Shown here: piece after piece, positions 1-7,440 of the stretch
How positions within the stretch are numbered: the first letter of the stretch is position 1
How the letters are laid out: the number at the start of each line of letters is the position of its first letter
Source of the DNA: Demequina mangrovi
Lineage (GTDB): Bacteria; Actinomycetota; Actinomycetes; Actinomycetales; Demequinaceae
DNA length: 64,000 bases
Reading direction: 5' to 3'
Assembly: GCF_000759715.1 (NCBI RefSeq)
Contig: NZ_BBLU01000014.1
Coordinates: forward strand, 102,002 to 166,001
Program-made: the position numbers and the translations under genes
The notes under the pieces: model-generated
What the model saw: only the letters and a program-made list of their open reading frames with translations
What the model was told of the DNA's origin: nothing
Database searches by the model: none

Positions 1-650
1 TGCGTATCCGCGCTCTCGCCGCTGCTGCGGCGCTGACCTTCACTCTGGCCGCGTGCTCGTCCGCCGACGCTGACGACACCACGCTCGAGGCTGAGGCGAC
101 CGAGACCGCCACCGTCGTCGAGACGACCGAGACGACCGCGACCGCGACCGCTGACGTCGACACCGTCACCGAGTCGCCCGAGCCTGAGCCGACCGAGGAG
201 GCACCGTCGGTGGTCGCCCAGCTCGAAGCCGGCGAGGTCACCCTGACCGGTATCCCTGAGGACTGGACCGTCGCCGAGTCGCAGTTCGAGACGATGCTCC
301 TTGAGGTGCAGTTCAACGCGTTCCCCACGGCGATCGGTTCGGCGTACGTCGCCGACGTCGCCGTCGGCGGTGACGCGAAGGCACAGGTCGAAGGTGCGGC
401 GTACGGCATGTCCGGTGGGCTGGCCGACACGACCGACTACGTCGTCGAGTACACCGATGGCCAGGTGCCCGGCTACTACGCCTACGTGCCCGGCTCGGAG
501 GACCCGCTGCTCAACGCCTTCGAGATCTACGCCTTCGACCACGGCGACGCGGTCATCGTCATCAGCGCGTCGTACATGGACGCTCTCGAGGCCGACGCGG
601 ACTTCTCCGCCACGCTCGCCGAGACCGCGCAGACCATCACGCTCGGCTAG
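1..650 (+). CDS. Putative lipoprotein, acidic (5' end cut by window)
   Basis: The window opens inside the start codon: bases 1-2 are the TG of an ATG and codon 2 begins at base 3, so only one base is missing and the protein is about 216 residues. The N-terminus MRIRALAAAAALTFTLAAC is a lipoprotein signal peptide with lipobox LAAC (Cys near residue 19). A Thr/Glu/Pro-rich linker of about 50 residues follows, then a globular domain of about 145 residues with Tyr-rich and beta-type stretches. Function is unknown; it is probably exported and anchored to the outer face of the membrane. It lies head-to-tail with two other lipoproteins. I recognise no named family. Confidence 0.85.
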   Translation, partial: RIRALAAAAALTFTLAACSSADADDTTLEAEATETATVVETTETTATATADVDTVTESPEPEPTEEAPSVVAQLEAGEVTLTGIPEDWTVAESQFETMLLEVQFNAFPTAIGSAYVADVAVGGDAKAQVEGAAYGMSGGLADTTDYVVEYTDGQVPGYYAYVPGSEDPLLNAFEIYAFDHGDAVIVISASYMDALEADADFSATLAETAQTITLG

Positions 651-754
651 CCCCACACACCTACACCTGCGGCCCGTCACCTCACCAGGAGGCGGGCCGC
701 AGGCACAATCCGAACCAGCGCCATCATCGGCGCACCACTGAGGGGAACACACGA

Positions 755-1531
755 ATGCGCCACACCATCACCAGACATGTGCCCGCGGTGCTCGCGGGCA
801 TGCTGCTCATGACCGGCTGCGATGCGGCGGCCGAGGAGACCACTACCGCTGCGACGTCGGAATCGCCGGCCGCGACTGAGACCGTCACGACCGTCGACGC
901 ATCCGCATCCGCATCCGCATCCGCATCCGCATCCGCGACCGGGACCGCGACCGCGGAGCCGACCCCGGCCGTCGCGGACTGCTCCATCGAGTACGAGGAC
1001 GGCATGGAGCTCGTGCCTGGCGTGAAGATCACCGATCCGGACGCTGAGCGCGGGTACAAGCCTGAGATCCTCGAGGACACGCCTGCATACCTGCACGACG
1101 GCGCATGGTGCGTCCTGGACACCACGGTCCCGTACAACGAGACCGTGATGGCGGAGTACTTCTACGACGACCCCGATCAGGGCATCTACGAGGCGAACTA
1201 TCAGACCGCCTACGCAGTCAGAGACCTCATGGGATGTCTGTTCTACGTCTATGACGACGCCGGCTCAGTCACCGGAGACCTGCGGTACGGCGCGAACCTC
1301 CTCTGGTACGCCAAGGCAGGTGATGCGACCGCGCAGCACGAGGACTTCCGCGACGCGACAAGCATCGCCCTCAACAACTGGAGGCCGATGACGGACTGGC
1401 ACCCCTCGGTCGAGGTTGCGCTCACGTCGACACAGGACGTGGCAGATGCCCACCGCGATGAGATCGACTGCTACAACTACGACCTCACCGTCCCGATCGT
1501 CAACGTCGCAGACGACGGCAGCAGCCACTGA
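755..1531 (+). CDS. Putative lipoprotein, paralogue of the next gene
   Basis: 258 residues. A signal peptide ends in lipobox LMTGC (Cys about residue 22) and is followed by DAAAEETTTAATSESPA and a Ser-Ala linker encoded by six GCATCC hexamers. The C-terminal part (about residues 75-258) is a Cys-containing domain of unknown function. The first 45 residues, and the bases upstream (CACTGAGGGGAA then ATGCG), nearly match the next gene, while the C-terminal halves differ. This suggests a tandem duplication with later divergence. GAGGGG about 10 bases upstream serves as ribosome binding site. GC at codon position 3 is lower than in most of the window, which may indicate transfer. No named family recognised. 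Confidence 0.85.
   Translation: MRHTITRHVPAVLAGMLLMTGCDAAAEETTTAATSESPAATETVTTVDASASASASASASATGTATAEPTPAVADCSIEYEDGMELVPGVKITDPDAERGYKPEILEDTPAYLHDGAWCVLDTTVPYNETVMAEYFYDDPDQGIYEANYQTAYAVRDLMGCLFYVYDDAGSVTGDLRYGANLLWYAKAGDATAQHEDFRDATSIALNNWRPMTDWHPSVEVALTSTQDVADAHRDEIDCYNYDLTVPIVNVADDGSSH
899..934 (+). repeat. Hexanucleotide repeat GCATCC x6
   Basis: Six perfect tandem GCATCC copies inside the lipoprotein gene at 755-1531 encode alternating Ala-Ser in the linker after the lipobox. A change of whole units keeps the reading frame, so it would alter linker length rather than switch the gene off. Confidence 0.9.
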
Positions 1532-1543
1532 GGGGAAACACGA

Positions 1544-2311
1544 ATGCGACACGTCACCAGATACGTGCCCGCGGCACTCGCGGGCATGCTGCTCATGACA
1601 GGCTGTGATGCTGCAGCCGAGGAGACCACGACCGCTGCGACGTCGGAGTCGCCGGCTCCCGGCGAGACCGTCACGGTCGCCGAAGCGTTCGCGAGCGCGA
1701 CGCCGTCACCGTCTGTCACCGCCGAGCCTGGTCCGGAGTGCCTGCCCACGGAGATCGACTGGACCGAGGACACGGACGGCTCGTACCTGGCGGGCACGTA
1801 CGTCGTCGCGAAGGACGGCATTCAGGACACCACTGCGCTGAAGCCTGACGAGCTCAACGGCGTCTCCGTCGCCCTGTGCGACGGCAAGTGGCTGATCGTC
1901 GACCCGACCGAGGACCTCCCTGAGGAGATCTGGGAGATGGCCTCGGTCGACCGCGCAGACACACTGGCGGACAGCAAGCGTGCAGCACTGATGGTGAAGA
2001 ACCTTGAGATCTGCTCCGTCCGCGCGCAGCCCTACGGAACGGTGCCGCTGTCGTGGGGACCCCGCCTCAACGCGTGGCAGGCGAACTCCGAGTGGCGTGA
2101 GGCGAACTCCAAGGGGCAGGTGGGTGACAGCACTTTCTGGTGGTCCGTGACGGGCACAGGCGTGTACACGGCTCGCTCCTTGGGCGAGTTCGTCGACGGC
2201 GAGCCCGTCACCGTCAAGACCGCTGACGACGCGCTCGAGTACGCAAGGACATACGCGACGCCTGAGCTGTGCCTCAACTACGGCACCAACTACCCGACGA
2301 TCGTCAGATAG
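1544..2311 (+). CDS. Putative lipoprotein, paralogue of the preceding gene
   Basis: 255 residues, starting 12 bases after the previous stop with GAGGGGAAA as ribosome binding site. The leader and first linker (MRHVTRYVPAALAGMLLMTG, Cys next, then DAAAEETTTAATSESPA) are almost identical to the neighbour, including the lipobox, but from about residue 46 the sequences diverge. The mature domain carries several Cys (for example ECLPTE, ALCDGKW, EICSV, ELCLNY) that could form disulfides outside the cell. The pair is probably co-transcribed and ends at the strong hairpin at 2321. Family and function unknown. Confidence 0.85.
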   Translation: MRHVTRYVPAALAGMLLMTGCDAAAEETTTAATSESPAPGETVTVAEAFASATPSPSVTAEPGPECLPTEIDWTEDTDGSYLAGTYVVAKDGIQDTTALKPDELNGVSVALCDGKWLIVDPTEDLPEEIWEMASVDRADTLADSKRAALMVKNLEICSVRAQPYGTVPLSWGPRLNAWQANSEWREANSKGQVGDSTFWWSVTGTGVYTARSLGEFVDGEPVTVKTADDALEYARTYATPELCLNYGTNYPTIVR

Positions 2312-2320
2312 TCGTGACGC

Positions 2321-2357
2321 CAACGCCCTGGTCACCGTCGTGGTGACCAGGGCGTTG
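2321..2357. terminator. Perfect 16-bp hairpin, bidirectional terminator
   Basis: Arms CAACGCCCTGGTCACC (2321-2336) and GGTGACCAGGGCGTTG (2342-2357) pair perfectly around the loop GTCGT. It lies 9 bases after the lipoprotein stop and 7 bases beyond the stop of the minus-strand gene fragment, so it can serve both directions. There is no U-run, as is usual in this GC range. Confidence 0.85.
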
Positions 2358-2364
2358 TGCTGTG

Positions 2365-2499
2365 TCAGGCGGTGAGCAGGGGCAGCGTCTCGGTGAGGTC
2401 GAAGGGGATGGTGACGAGGGAGCCGGTGCTCTCGGATCGGGCGGTCAGGCGGGCCACGCCGAACGAGTCGGTGACGGACAGGATGCGCCGCCCCCGAGA
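2365..2499 (-). pseudogene. C-terminal fragment of a truncated gene abutting tRNA-Lys
   Basis: Read on the minus strand, 44 codons run from directly behind the tRNA-Lys 3' end to a TGA at 2367-2365. The peptide includes RRILSVTDSFGVARLTARSE and ends TIPFDLTETLPLLTA. Nearly every codon ends in G or C, which is the pattern of a real gene here and not of random sequence. No ATG, GTG or TTG start exists in frame, and the open frame runs back into the tRNA. I read it as the 3' end of a gene whose front part is missing. Parent family not recognised. Confidence 0.55.
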
Positions 2500-2500
2500 G

Positions 2501-2573
2501 TGGGCCCCGTGGGGCTCGAACCCACGACCTACGGATTAAAAGTCCGCTGCTCTACCGACTGAGCTAGAGGCCC
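2501..2573 (-). tRNA. tRNA-Lys (anticodon UUU)
   Basis: On the minus strand the 73-nt cloverleaf begins GGGCCTCTAGCTCAGTCGG and ends GGGGCCCA. The D arm (AGCTCAG..), the anticodon loop CTTTTAA with anticodon TTT, and the T loop GGTTCGAGCC are all present. The acceptor stem pairs GGGCCTC with GGGGCCC (one G-U). CCA is not encoded. It lies 10 bases downstream of the VanZ-like gene and in the same direction. Confidence 0.97.
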
Positions 2574-2583
2574 GCCGACCATG

Positions 2584-3132
2584 TTAGTCAGCCCGGCGGC
2601 GCCCCTCTGCCGCCGAGTCGCCGAGAGCGAGGACGATGCCCGCCGCGAGGGCGCCCAGGAAGGCGCCGGCGGTGTTGAGGATGATGTCGTCGACGTCGGC
2701 CACGCGGCCCAGCAGGTACTGGGTCGACTCGATCGCGGTCGACAGCGCCGCCCCCAGGAACGTCGCCGTCAGCACCCGCAGCACGAAGCCTCGCTGGGTC
2801 AGGAGCGCGACCACGGTGCCGAACGGGAGGAAGAGCACGATGTTGCCCACGAGATTGAGCCACGGCTCGCGCGCGCCGGTGGTGATCGCGCGCCGGATCT
2901 CCTGGCCCGGATCGAGGTTGACGCCGCCCGTGCCCGGGTCGTGCGTCACGAGCGTGAGGCCGATGGTGATCCACCCGATCACCGCGAGGCACGTGAGCAG
3001 CGCGACCCACAGCGCGGTGCGACGCCCGTGGCCGAAGAGCGCGCCGAGGCCCCAGGCGATCAGCACGAGCACACCGCCGATCAGCGCGATCGGGAGCGCC
3101 ATGCCGGCCTCCTCGTACCGCAGCATGGGCAT
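2584..3132 (-). CDS. VanZ-like membrane protein
   Basis: 182 residues from the ATG at 3132, which has AGGAGGA five bases upstream; an internal ATG at 3102 also has a good GAGGAGG and would give a slightly shorter protein. Transmembrane segments lie near residues 12-34, 41-63, 95-115, 117-135 and 148-170. The VanZ family pattern is visible: NIVLFLPFG near residue 100, then ESTQYLLGRVADVDDIILNT near 133-152. VanZ itself gives low-level teicoplanin resistance in enterococci by an unknown mechanism; most chromosomal homologues have no known role. The stop is 10 bases from tRNA-Lys. Confidence 0.88.
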   Translation of the reverse strand: MPMLRYEEAGMALPIALIGGVLVLIAWGLGALFGHGRRTALWVALLTCLAVIGWITIGLTLVTHDPGTGGVNLDPGQEIRRAITTGAREPWLNLVGNIVLFLPFGTVVALLTQRGFVLRVLTATFLGAALSTAIESTQYLLGRVADVDDIILNTAGAFLGALAAGIVLALGDSAAEGRRRAD

Positions 3133-3210
3133 CGTTCCTCCTGGTCGCACGGTCGGGGTCCAACGCTCAAGCGTACGGTCTGGAACCTGCCCGGGCGTCG
3201 CGCGCCGGGG

Positions 3211-4119
3211 TCAGACGAGCACGCCGAGCTCGCCGAATCCGCGCCACGCCATAGCGATGTTGAGCGGGCGGTCGAGCACCGCCCACGAGGCGCATTTCGC
3301 GACCGCGATGCCGCGCATCCGGCGTTCGAGCCCGCCATCGTCGCAGTCGGTGGCCTCGCGGTAGGCCGCCACGGCATCGTCCACGCCCGCCGCGGGCATC
3401 GCGGTGTAGAGGAAGGAGAGGTCCACGGCGCGCTCGCAGCCGGCCATCTTTCCCCAGTCGATCACCCCGGCGAAGCGTCCGTCGACACCCAGCAGGTTCG
3501 AGCCGTGCGGGTCGGCGTGCGACCACACCACGTCGCGCGGCGCGGGTGCGTCGAGCGCCTCGTCCCACACGTCGCCCACGGCGGCAAGGTCGAGCCGCTC
3601 TGCGCTCGGACCCTCGGCGCCGGCGAGGCGACGCAGCGCCCACTCGAGGTTCTCCGCCCGCTCGGTGAGTGTGATCGACTGCTCGGGGTTGAACCACGCG
3701 TCGTCGCCCGCGGGGGAGTGGACCTGGGCGAACGCCCGGCCCAGCTCCGCACCGGACGATGCGTCGAGCGGCGCCGCATCGGCCGCGCGGCCGGGCAGCC
3801 ATGAGACGACGGCCCACGGCCACGGGTAGCCGTCCTGGCCCACGCCGCTCTCGACGATGCGCGGGTGGGGGAACGTCCAGCCTGCGCCGACGGTGCTGAG
3901 CAGCCGCGACTCGCGTGCGAGCGAGCCGACGGCGGCCTCGACGCGAGGCAGGCGCAGGCTGAGGTCCTCGCCCAGCCGGTAGACCACCATGTCCCAGCCG
4001 TCGAAGCGCTCGCCGATCTCCAGGTGCGCGAGGCCGGGCAGCTGCTGGTCCACGAGCGCGCGGGCGAGCTCCGGCGAGATCGCCGGGTGCGCGGGCGGCG
4101 GGCCGGAGTCGCGGATCAC
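3211..4119 (-). CDS. Aminoglycoside phosphotransferase (APH) family kinase
   Basis: 302 residues, GTG start at 4119 (weak ribosome binding site, so the start is uncertain). The APH/choline-kinase fold is shown by the catalytic loop HADPHGSNLL (near residue 205) and the metal-binding VIDWGK (near 221), with a Glu/Arg-rich N-lobe (SLRLPRVEAA). Such proteins transfer phosphate from ATP to small hydroxyl compounds. The family covers macrolide and aminoglycoside kinases and many metabolic kinases, so resistance cannot be inferred. Closest in feel to the macrolide-2'-phosphotransferase branch. It stands alone upstream of the VanZ-like gene on the same strand. Confidence 0.85.
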   Translation of the reverse strand: MIRDSGPPPAHPAISPELARALVDQQLPGLAHLEIGERFDGWDMVVYRLGEDLSLRLPRVEAAVGSLARESRLLSTVGAGWTFPHPRIVESGVGQDGYPWPWAVVSWLPGRAADAAPLDASSGAELGRAFAQVHSPAGDDAWFNPEQSITLTERAENLEWALRRLAGAEGPSAERLDLAAVGDVWDEALDAPAPRDVVWSHADPHGSNLLGVDGRFAGVIDWGKMAGCERAVDLSFLYTAMPAAGVDDAVAAYREATDCDDGGLERRMRGIAVAKCASWAVLDRPLNIAMAWRGFGELGVLV

Positions 4120-4203
4120 TCCGCGACGCTATCAGCGTGCGTGGCGGGCCGTCGGGGAGGGCCGGTGGAGGCGTTGTCAGACCCCGCCGATAACGTCGGC
4201 GGC

Positions 4204-4422
4204 ATGATGGATGCGGAGCTTCTCGAGGGGATGCGGGCGGCGGCCAGCCGTGCCGCGGCGGGCATGGGTGCGGACGCGCGTCTGGCCGAGCGCATCGCGC
4301 AGGACGTGGTGGTGCGGATCATCGCGGAGGGGATCCCTCAGCTCCCCGACCCGGTGGCGCATGCGGCCGCGCTCGGGGCCGGCGAGGCCGTCGCGCGCGT
4401 GCCGCGCGGCCGCGCGGCCTGA
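4204..4422 (+). CDS. Small hypothetical protein
   Basis: 72 residues starting MMDAELLEGMRAAASRAAAG. The composition is Ala-rich and predicted helical, with acidic and basic residues spaced as in an amphipathic helix bundle and no membrane segment. Codon third positions are strongly G/C as in neighbouring genes, but the ribosome binding site is poor. It converges on azlD, 26 bases apart. Not recognised; it could be a chance open frame, though the codon pattern argues for a gene. Confidence 0.5.
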   Translation: MMDAELLEGMRAAASRAAAGMGADARLAERIAQDVVVRIIAEGIPQLPDPVAHAAALGAGEAVARVPRGRAA

Positions 4423-4448
4423 CGCGCCGAGCGCGGTGTCGCGGCGGG

Positions 4449-4763
4449 TCAGAGACCCGCGAGCAGCAGCGCCGCGAAGGCCACCGCCCCGGCCGCGATG
4501 GTGACGCCCATCGTGCGCTTCCAGAGGGCGACGCCCGTGGCGACGACGGCCGCGAGATGCCACGCGCCCAGCGCGCGCCATTCGGTGCCGTCGAGGAGCA
4601 GGGAGTTGGCGACGATGGCCGCCATCGCCGCCGGGCCCACGAGGTTGAGCGCCCGGGTCACGGCCGGCGGCAGATCGCGGTCGCCGCCGAGCAGCGAGAT
4701 GCCCGACAGTCGGATGAGGTACGTGCCGATCGCGGCGAACGTGAAGACGAGGAACGCGGTCAC
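4449..4763 (-). CDS. azlD: AzlD-family branched-chain amino acid transport protein
   Basis: 104 residues from a GTG that overlaps the azlC stop by four bases (GTGA). Hydrophobic segments lie at about residues 2-22, 37-55 and 62-104, with the family signature TYLIRLSGISLL near residue 13. AzlD is the small partner of AzlC; the pair (azaleucine-resistance type, also BrnFE/YgaZH) exports branched-chain amino acids or related compounds. Translational coupling to azlC supports a two-subunit exporter. It is a little shorter than some relatives but complete. Confidence 0.9.
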   Translation of the reverse strand: MTAFLVFTFAAIGTYLIRLSGISLLGGDRDLPPAVTRALNLVGPAAMAAIVANSLLLDGTEWRALGAWHLAAVVATGVALWKRTMGVTIAAGAVAFAALLLAGL

Positions 4764-5539
4764 AGGCTCGCCTCCGATCCGGTGGGCGGGTTCTCGGGGT
4801 CCTCGTTCGCGTCGTCGTGCGCCGCCGCGCGCCGCGGCACCATCGCGCCGGCGGCGATGCCGGCGAGCGCGCCCAGCAGCACGTTGAGGCCGTAGGGCAG
4901 CTCCTTGCCGAGCAGCACGACGCCGACCGACACGGCGACCGCGACGAGCGCGGGGGAGTCGCGCAGCCCCGGCACCAGCACCGCGAGGAACATGAGCGGC
5001 ACGATGAACCCGATCTGCCAGGAGTCGGGGATCACCGGCCCGAGCGCGATGCCGGCCGCGGTCCCCATCGCCCACACGGCGACGAACGGGCCGGACGAGC
5101 CCCAGATGAACCAGCGGCGCCTCACCGGATCGGGCCAGCGCGGGGAGTGCTGGAGGGCCACCACCGCGGACTGGTCGGTCATGAGGTGCGCGAGGCCCAG
5201 CCGCCAGCGTGCCGGGAAGGCCTCGAACACGGGCGCCAGCGCGGCCGAGTACAGCGCGAACCGCGCATTGATGACGAGCGCCGTCAGCACCGCGATGGCC
5301 GCGGGCGCCCCGGCCCGGAGCTGCTCGACGATCGCGATCTGGCTCGCGCCGGCGACCACCGACACCGAGGCGAAGTTGCCCACCCATGCGTTGATGCCGG
5401 CGACGCGGATGAGCGCGCCGAAGGCCAGGCCGAAGAGGATCGCGCCGGGCATGAGCGGCGCGACCGCGCGCACTCCGGCCCAGGTGTCCTGCCACTGCTG
5501 ACGGCCGATGCGCAGGAACGACGGCGAGGGAGAGGTCAC
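4760..5539 (-). CDS. azlC: AzlC-family branched-chain amino acid exporter
   Basis: 259 residues, probably GTG start at 5539. The protein is polytopic. It shows the AzlC hallmarks: GAILFGLAFGAL (near 32), VSVVAGASQIAIVEQL (near 60), NARFALYSAALAP (near 90) and HLMTDQSAVVAL (near 118). It forms the large membrane subunit with AzlD, encoded directly downstream with overlapping stop and start. Likely role is efflux of leucine, isoleucine, valine or analogues. No Lrp-type regulator is adjacent, so control cannot be read from context. Confidence 0.92.
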   Translation of the reverse strand: MTSPSPSFLRIGRQQWQDTWAGVRAVAPLMPGAILFGLAFGALIRVAGINAWVGNFASVSVVAGASQIAIVEQLRAGAPAAIAVLTALVINARFALYSAALAPVFEAFPARWRLGLAHLMTDQSAVVALQHSPRWPDPVRRRWFIWGSSGPFVAVWAMGTAAGIALGPVIPDSWQIGFIVPLMFLAVLVPGLRDSPALVAVAVSVGVVLLGKELPYGLNVLLGALAGIAAGAMVPRRAAAHDDANEDPENPPTGSEASL

Positions 5540-5590
5540 CTCAGCGAGTCTGGCACGCCGCGATGACCGCGATGTCCGCCGGGCATGCGT

Positions 5591-5615
5591 CGGCCCCGGC
5601 GCGTGGCCGGGGCCG
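5591..5615 (-). terminator. GC-rich hairpin downstream of the DUF1540 gene
   Basis: Ten-base arms CGGCCCCGGC and GCCGGGGCCG pair perfectly around GCGTG, 15 bases beyond the stop of the minus-strand DUF1540 gene and upstream of azlC. It probably separates the two transcription units. Confidence 0.7.
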
Positions 5616-5629
5616 AGCGAAGGTCGTGG

Positions 5630-5920
5630 CTAGACGCGAGCCGCGAAGGTGAGGCAGTCGGCGACATCGGTGCTGCCGCCCACCGCGATGGAGTCAGCGG
5701 TGCACATGAGGTTCTCGTTGTGCTGGCACTCCTCGAGCGAGCATGCGCCCACCGCAGCGGTCGCGTCCGCGCCGCCCTTGCTCTCGGTGTCCACGAAGGT
5801 GTGGCAGGCGCCGTGCGCGCCGCCCACGGAGATGGCGCCGGCGTGGCAGCCGTCGTGGTTGTAGCCGCACGACTCGACCGAGCACGAGGAGACGATGGGG
5901 AGTCCGATCGACACAGGCAT
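5630..5920 (-). CDS. Tandem DUF1540 cysteine-rich protein
   Basis: 96 residues from the ATG at 5920 (MPVSIGLPIV), chosen because GGAGG lies five bases upstream; longer in-frame starts lack this. Two copies of the DUF1540 unit are visible: CSVESCGYNHDGC...GACHTF (about residues 13-42) and CSLEECQHNENLMC...ADCLTF (about 60-92), each with four Cys in a C-x4-C-x6/7-C-x13/15-C pattern plus His. The four Cys suggest metal binding, probably zinc; no function is established for the family. The protein has no signal peptide and should be cytoplasmic. Its upstream region is unusual (see 5932-6057). Confidence 0.88.
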   Translation of the reverse strand: MPVSIGLPIVSSCSVESCGYNHDGCHAGAISVGGAHGACHTFVDTESKGGADATAAVGACSLEECQHNENLMCTADSIAVGGSTDVADCLTFAARV

Positions 5921-5931
5921 GGGGGCCTCCA

Positions 5932-6057
5932 GATATCCGTGCGCCGGCATGTTCCGGCGGTACTTCTTGCGAATATACGCGCGGATATCGGCCCGTGAGC
6001 CGTGTCGCGATATCTGTGCGATAAGCATGCCGATATTCGATTATCGCCACTGATATC
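5932..6057. promoter_or_regulatory. AT-rich region with four GATATC palindromes
   Basis: GATATC occurs at 5932, 5984, 6009 and 6052, with the related GATATTCGATTATC at 6032-6045 and GCGAATATACGCGC at 5970-5983. The segment is far more AT-rich than anything near it. It lies immediately upstream of the DUF1540 gene and reads outward also toward msrB. Repeated identical half-sites suggest a multi-site operator for the DUF1540 promoter. The regulator is unknown. Confidence 0.55.
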
Positions 6058-6395
6058 GCGCGGAATTCGGTGCCGCGGCCCAGGCGGCTCGCGCGTCTGG
6101 GGCGCGCCCTCCTCGTGGCCGCGGCTCGCGCATCGTCCCGCGCTCCGCGCAGGCCCCGCCGAGAACCGTCTCGCCAGGCGGGAACAAATGCGCGCTGGTG
6201 AGCGTCTGTATGGGTGTACCCGCCACGGCGCGAGCCGCACGGGTGGCCAGGTGAGTACGCGTGGCGTCCGACCTCCTCCCCCCCTCGGAGGTCGGGCGCC
6301 TCGCGTCTTGATCTGTTCGGGCCGGTGTCGTCGGGCTCGGTGCGCGATTCGGGAGCGCGCCGCGCGCGTACGCTTGCCCGGGAAGGAGCAGACCT
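6058..6395. other. Intergenic remainder upstream of msrB, with a strong hairpin
   Basis: No gene is supported here. The only clear structure is a hairpin at 6263-6300: CCGACCTCC (6268-6276) pairs with GGAGGTCGG (6287-6295) and the outer bases extend the stem to 14 bp with one G-U. It ends 95 bases before the msrB start. It may be a terminator of unannotated transcription or part of the msrB leader. A GCATCGTCC copy sits at 6130. Confidence 0.5.
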
Positions 6396-6809
6396 ATGAG
6401 CCCCAACAAGATCGTGAAGACCGACGCCGAGTGGCGCGCCCAGCTGACGGACGTCGAGTTCCAGGTGCTGCGCGAGGCCGCCACCGAGCGTCCGTGGACC
6501 GGTGAGCTGATCGACGAGAAGCGCGACGGCGTGTTCCGCTGCCGCGCGTGCGGTGCGCAGCTGTTCCCGTCCGGCACCAAGTTCGACTCGCACTGCGGCT
6601 GGCCCAGCTTCTACGACGCCGAGGACGGCGCCGTCACCCTGCACGAGGACCTCACGCACGGCATGGTGCGCACCGAGGTCCGCTGCGCCGCGTGCGACTC
6701 GCACCTCGGCCACGTGTTCCCCGACGCCCCGCAGACGCCCACGGGCGACCGCTTCTGCATCAACTCGGTGTCGCTCACCTTCGACGAGTCCGAGGGCGGT
6801 CCCGCCTAG
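6396..6809 (+). CDS. msrB: Peptide-methionine (R)-S-oxide reductase MsrB
   Basis: 137 residues, ATG with AAGGAG eight bases upstream. MsrB reduces the R epimer of methionine sulfoxide in proteins, a cytoplasmic oxidative-damage repair reaction recharged by thioredoxin. All key elements are visible: two zinc CxxC pairs (Cys49/52 and Cys97/100), the GWPSF motif (about 68-72), GHVFPDAP (about 104-111) and catalytic Cys121 in RFCIN. Length is typical. The next gene overlaps its stop by one base, so the two are probably co-transcribed. Confidence 0.97.
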   Translation: MSPNKIVKTDAEWRAQLTDVEFQVLREAATERPWTGELIDEKRDGVFRCRACGAQLFPSGTKFDSHCGWPSFYDAEDGAVTLHEDLTHGMVRTEVRCAACDSHLGHVFPDAPQTPTGDRFCINSVSLTFDESEGGPA

Positions 6810-7438
6810 TGGTGGAACCGCGCTTCCGCCGGCCGGCCATGCTCGACATGGAGCTGGCGGACCAGATCGAGGGTGACATCGATCCCGCGGACCGCGGGCT
6901 GATCGCGCACGAGACCGCTCTCGCGATCGTCTCCCAGGCGCGCGAGTCGAAGGACCCCGCGCTGGTCGAGCGCCTCATCCGGCTGGTCGACGAGGAGGGC
7001 ATCGACACCGTCGCGATGATGTGGTCGAAGGCGGGGGAGCACACCCTGCCCGGCGCGCTGTGGCGGATCTACATGATCCGCGAATGGGTGAAGCACGATG
7101 CGGCGAACGTCGCGCGCTCGTACCACCAGGGCGTCCAGGCGGCGCATGTGCGTCACGCGATCGCCGGCGTCGAGGACCCTCCCGGCCCCGACGAGGTCCG
7201 CACGCTCGCCGACGCGGTGCTGTCCGGCGTCTTCAGCGGCGACCTCGCCGTGGCGCTCGACCGCGCCGGGGCGTTCTGCCGCGTGGTCGCGACCGGCTCG
7301 GCCTTCGAGGCGGGCTCGGACGAGGGCCACGCCGACGCCCGCGCGCACCGCACGACGATGCGCGCCGCGCAGCTGCTGCGCACAGGCGAGGACCTCGAGC
7401 GCTGCGCCGCCATGTGGCGCGAGGACCGGCTCGACTAG
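6809..7438 (+). CDS. Conserved-looking hypothetical protein coupled to msrB
   Basis: About 209 residues. GTG codons at 6809 and 6812 overlap or adjoin the msrB stop (TAGTGGTG), and an ATG at 6839 (MLDMELADQI) is an alternative start. The protein is soluble and mostly helical: MELADQIEGDIDPADRGL, then VERLIRLVDEEGIDTVAMM, then a segment with WRIYMIREWVKHD near residue 90. It has one Cys near the middle and one near the C-terminus. I do not recognise the family. Tight coupling suggests a role linked to msrB or simple read-through transcription. Confidence 0.8.
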   Translation: MVEPRFRRPAMLDMELADQIEGDIDPADRGLIAHETALAIVSQARESKDPALVERLIRLVDEEGIDTVAMMWSKAGEHTLPGALWRIYMIREWVKHDAANVARSYHQGVQAAHVRHAIAGVEDPPGPDEVRTLADAVLSGVFSGDLAVALDRAGAFCRVVATGSAFEAGSDEGHADARAHRTTMRAAQLLRTGEDLERCAAMWREDRLD

Positions 7439-7440
7439 CC

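Noticed and set aside
2581..3804. A 407-codon plus-strand frame across the VanZ and kinase genes
   Set aside because: Composition is dominated by Arg, Ala, Glu and His, with no motifs. It is antisense to two recognisable genes.
3211..4119. Calling the APH-family protein an antibiotic resistance gene
   Set aside because: The kinase motifs are shared by many metabolic enzymes and nothing in the context points to resistance.
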